NCBI GenBank assembly: GCA_012103255.1
Contig: WLXD01000008.1
Location: forward strand, 1-64,000
Length of the DNA stretch: 64,000 bases
Direction: 5' to 3'
Source: Acidobacteriota bacterium
GTDB taxonomy: Bacteria; Acidobacteriota; UBA890; WLXD01
In this document: positions 61,375 through 64,000 of the stretch, in pieces
Position numbering within the stretch: the first letter of the stretch is position 1
Layout of the letters: every line of letters starts with the position of its first letter
Notes under the pieces: generated by a model
The model's input: the letters and a program-made list of their open reading frames with translations, nothing else
Told to the model about the DNA's origin: nothing
Database searches by the model: none
Made by a program: the position numbers and the translations under genes

Positions 61375-64000
61375 ATGCGCCGACGCGACTTCCTCCGCGG
61401 TGCACTGGCGACCGGAGTCGTGGGTGCAGCGGCTGGGCAAACCAGCAACGCTCACGCAGCGTCGGCCGGAACTGCGCTGCAAAGCGACGCGGCAATCATC
61501 CCCGTCCGACTGCGGTGCGAGTCGTTCCGCAATCCGCTGGGGCTCGACGTGGCGCAGCCCCGCATGGCCTGGCAGCTGCAACCTGTCGATCAGGACGCCC
61601 GCGGGCTCAGGCAGCTCGCGTACCAGGTGCGCGTGGCCTCCGCTCCCGAACTGCTCGTAGGTCGACCCGACCTGTGGGACAGCGGCTTCGTCGAAACATC
61701 CGAGCAACTCCAGGTGGAGTACGCGGGTGCCGACCTCGCCAGTCGTGCCCGGTGCTTCTGGCAGGTTCGTGTGTGGGATGCGGAGGGTGAGAGTTCGGCC
61801 TGGAGTCGTCCTTCTCATTGGGAAATGGGACTGCTCGAACCTAGTGATTGGGAAGGTTCCTGGATCGGCGACGGCAGCAAGGAACCTGGCTCGACAGAAG
61901 GCCACTATGAAGAGGACCCAGCGCCGCTGTTACGGCGCGAGTTCGAACTCGGCGGCCCGGTGGCTCACGCTCGGCTGTATGCGGCCGGGCTCGGCTACTA
62001 CGAACTCCGGCTCAACGGCGAGAAGATCTCCGACCACGTTCTCGATCCGGCATGGACCAGCTTCGACAAGCGTGTGCCGTACACGAGCCACGATGTTACG
62101 GCGATGCTGCAGTCGGGCGACAACGTGATGGGCGCGATGCTCGGCAACGGTTGGTACAACCCGCTGCCGATGCAGATGTGGGGCCGCATCAATATCCGCG
62201 AGCACATGATCACGGGTCGCCCACGACTCATCGCGCAACTCGAAGTCACCTACGAGGACGGCTCCCGGCAAACGGTCGGCACCGACGAGGAATGGACTCA
62301 TCACCCGGGGCCCATCCGACGCAACAGCGTGTACCTCGGCGAGGAGTACGACGCGCGGGACGCACAACCTGGCTGGGATGCGTCCGGTTTCGACGCGAGT
62401 GCCTGGAGTGCCGCGGTGGCAGTGGCCGATGCGTCGGACGCGCTCGGACCGCTCCGCGCACAGGATGTGCCGCCCATACGAATCACCGATCGCATCGAAC
62501 CAGTCTCGGTGAACGAGATCAGCTCCGGGATCTTCATCTTCGACATGGGACAGAACTTCGCTGGCTGGGCGCGGCTCCGGGTCGAGGGGCCGCCTGGCGT
62601 GCGCGTCCGGATGCGCTTCGGGGAACTCCTCTACGCGGATGGCCGCCTCAATCCGATGACCGCGGTGGCAGGACAGATCAAGCGCCGAAGCGCCGACGGC
62701 ATATCGGTGGGCGGCCCGGGCGCACCTGAGGTGGCCGAGCAACTCGATACCTACACGCTGTCAGGCAACGGCATCGAGATCTACACACCACGGTTCACCT
62801 TCCACGGCTTCCGCTACGTGGAGGTATCCGGATTCCCCGGTCGCCCAGGCACCGACGCCCTCGAAGGCCTCCGGCTCAACACCGACGTGGAAAGCGTCGG
62901 CGAGTTCAGCTGCGCCGACGAAACGCTCAACGAGATTCAGTCGATGGTGCAGTGGACGCTGCTGAGCAATCTCTTCAGCGTGCAGTCGGACTGCCCCGCG
63001 CGAGAGAAGTTCCAGTACGGCGGCGACATCGTGGCAACGAGCGAGATGGCCACGCTGAACTATGACTTCTCGAACTTCTACGCCAAGGCGACGCGCGACC
63101 ACGGCGAGGCGGCGCGTGAAGGCGGCTGGCTCACCGAAACAGCACCGTTCGTGGGCATCTCGGCTGAGAACTACGCGCCAGATGCCGCGCCGATCGGCTG
63201 GGGCCTCGCCCACCCGTTGCTGGCAGTGCAGTTGCACCGCTACTACGGTGACCGTCGCATCGTTGAAGAGCAGTACGACACCGCGAAACGCTGGGTCGAC
63301 AACTATGCGGAGCATGCCGACGGGCACATCATCGATCGCTGCATCAGCGACCACGAGAGTCTGGATCCCCGACCTGATGGCCACCGCCCACTACCACCAG
63401 GCTGCGCAGTTGATCGCGAAGATGGCGGCGATTCTCGGTCGCGCCGCCGACCAGACTCGATACACCGAGCTCGCGACGGAGATCGGCGAGGCGTTCGTCG
63501 ATCGCTTCTTGGTTCCGGGAACAGGCGGATTCGATCTAGGCACCCAGGCGTGCCAGGCCACCGCGCTCACCATGGGACTCGTACCCGACGTCGAACGCCA
63601 GGCAGCCGTCGACCGCATGGTCGAACAGGTAGTGGTCGAGCATGGTGGCCACATCGCGGCCGGCATCTTCGGAACGAAGTATCTCCTCGAGGAACTGACA
63701 CGCGCCGGCCACGCCGACGTCGCCTACGAGATGGTGCGGACCCGCGAGTTCCCTGGATGGGGCTACATGCTCGACCGGGGCGCCACCACCCTGTGGGAGC
63801 ACTGGGAGTTCAGCGACAACATCTACTCGCACAACCACCCGATGTTCGGCTCGGTGAGCGAGTGGTTCTTCAAGGGCATCGGCGGCCTTCGACCTGACGA
63901 CGAGGCTGTTGGATTCAACCGTTTCCACATCGCGCCGAACGTGGTGGGCGATCTCAGCTGGGCGCAGACCACAGTGCGCGGCGCGCGCGGGCGCATGGAC
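61375..64000 (+). CDS. GH78 alpha-L-rhamnosidase, Tat-exported, frameshifted and cut by window end
   Basis: Starts with a twin-arginine signal (MRRRDFLRGALATGVVGAAA) after an AGGAG ribosome site. Typical GH78 pieces follow: DVAQPRMAWQLQ, a carbohydrate-binding domain with YYELRLNGEKISDHVLDPAW, FIFDMGQNFAGWARLRVEGP, and the catalytic (alpha/alpha)6 barrel from VQSDCPAREKFQYGGDIVAT. The frame breaks near 63367-63370 (CCCC). From there a second frame carries LMATAHYHQAAQLIAKMAAI, TKYLLEELTRAGHADVAYEM and GATTLWEHWEF to the end. Removing one C rejoins them as DPDLMATAHYH. The missing C-terminus lies beyond 64000. Removes terminal rhamnose from glycans. Confidence 0.85.

Noticed and set aside
60210-61448. 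Reverse-strand open frame of 412 codons
   Set aside because: Lies antisense to the propeller-esterase gene and shows no domain or start signal.

Overview
The window reads as a GC-rich chromosomal segment of an Acidobacteriota-like (alternatively Gemmatimonadota-like) bacterium. The main reason is five complete modules in which a PadR-family repressor overlaps a large duplicated MacB/FtsX-type permease with no ATPase partner (ADOP-type permeases), together with many secreted peptidases, beta-propeller proteins and FHA/Ser-Thr kinase genes. The assignment is an inference from gene content; no rRNA or phylogenetic marker is present.

Layout. 1-160: 5' end of a TetR gene and its palindromic operator. 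0.99-4.0 kb: PadR + permease module 1, whose permease is broken at an 11-C tract. 4.4-10.1 kb: a defence block, with a DUF5677-type gene followed by a type III CBASS operon (XRE regulator divergent from TRIP13-like AAA ATPase, an unknown 156-aa protein, HORMA protein, CD-NTase, 4-TM effector), ending just upstream of an intact tRNA-Arg(UCU). 10.3-13.96 kb: a gene-poor, accessory-looking segment between the tRNA and a partial copy of the tRNA 3' end, with small orphan genes, a secreted protein and the wreck of an endonuclease/exonuclease/phosphatase gene. 14-23.65 kb: a signalling cluster (secreted protein, zinc-ribbon/ZU5-like/phosphodiesterase giant, FHA-coiled-coil-discoidin protein, double-FHA protein, PEGA-domain Ser/Thr kinase), followed by another partial tRNA-Arg copy. 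23.85-27.9 kb: PNPOx-like and DsrE proteins, a TetR gene with two matching operators, MsrP/MsrQ methionine sulfoxide repair and a GFA-family protein.

28-43.7 kb: PadR/permease modules 2, 3 and 4 interleaved with a membrane protein, a methyltransferase, a degenerate tRNA-Arg relic, an acidic secreted protein, a DUF1579-like protein, an alpha/beta hydrolase with an NTF2-like tail and a propeller lipoprotein. 43.7-51.8 kb: GFA protein; an ArsR-SRPBCC-SRPBCC-serine hydrolase-sialidase-like operon; MmcQ/YjbR protein; secreted protein; SLC13 transporter; small CxC protein. 51.8-64 kb: PadR/permease module 5, an X-Pro dipeptidyl-peptidase, a subtilase with a small cysteine-bearing partner, a PQQ-propeller/esterase-like fusion lacking the usual nucleophile, and a frameshifted GH78 alpha-L-rhamnosidase that runs off the end.

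Three stories stand out: the CBASS operon with an unrecognised extra gene; repeated tRNA-Arg 3'-end copies marking successive insertions near that locus; and PadR/permease modules, at least three of which have their own different 13-bp palindrome. Three genes are interrupted at short homopolymers, so either consensus errors or slippage must be considered.
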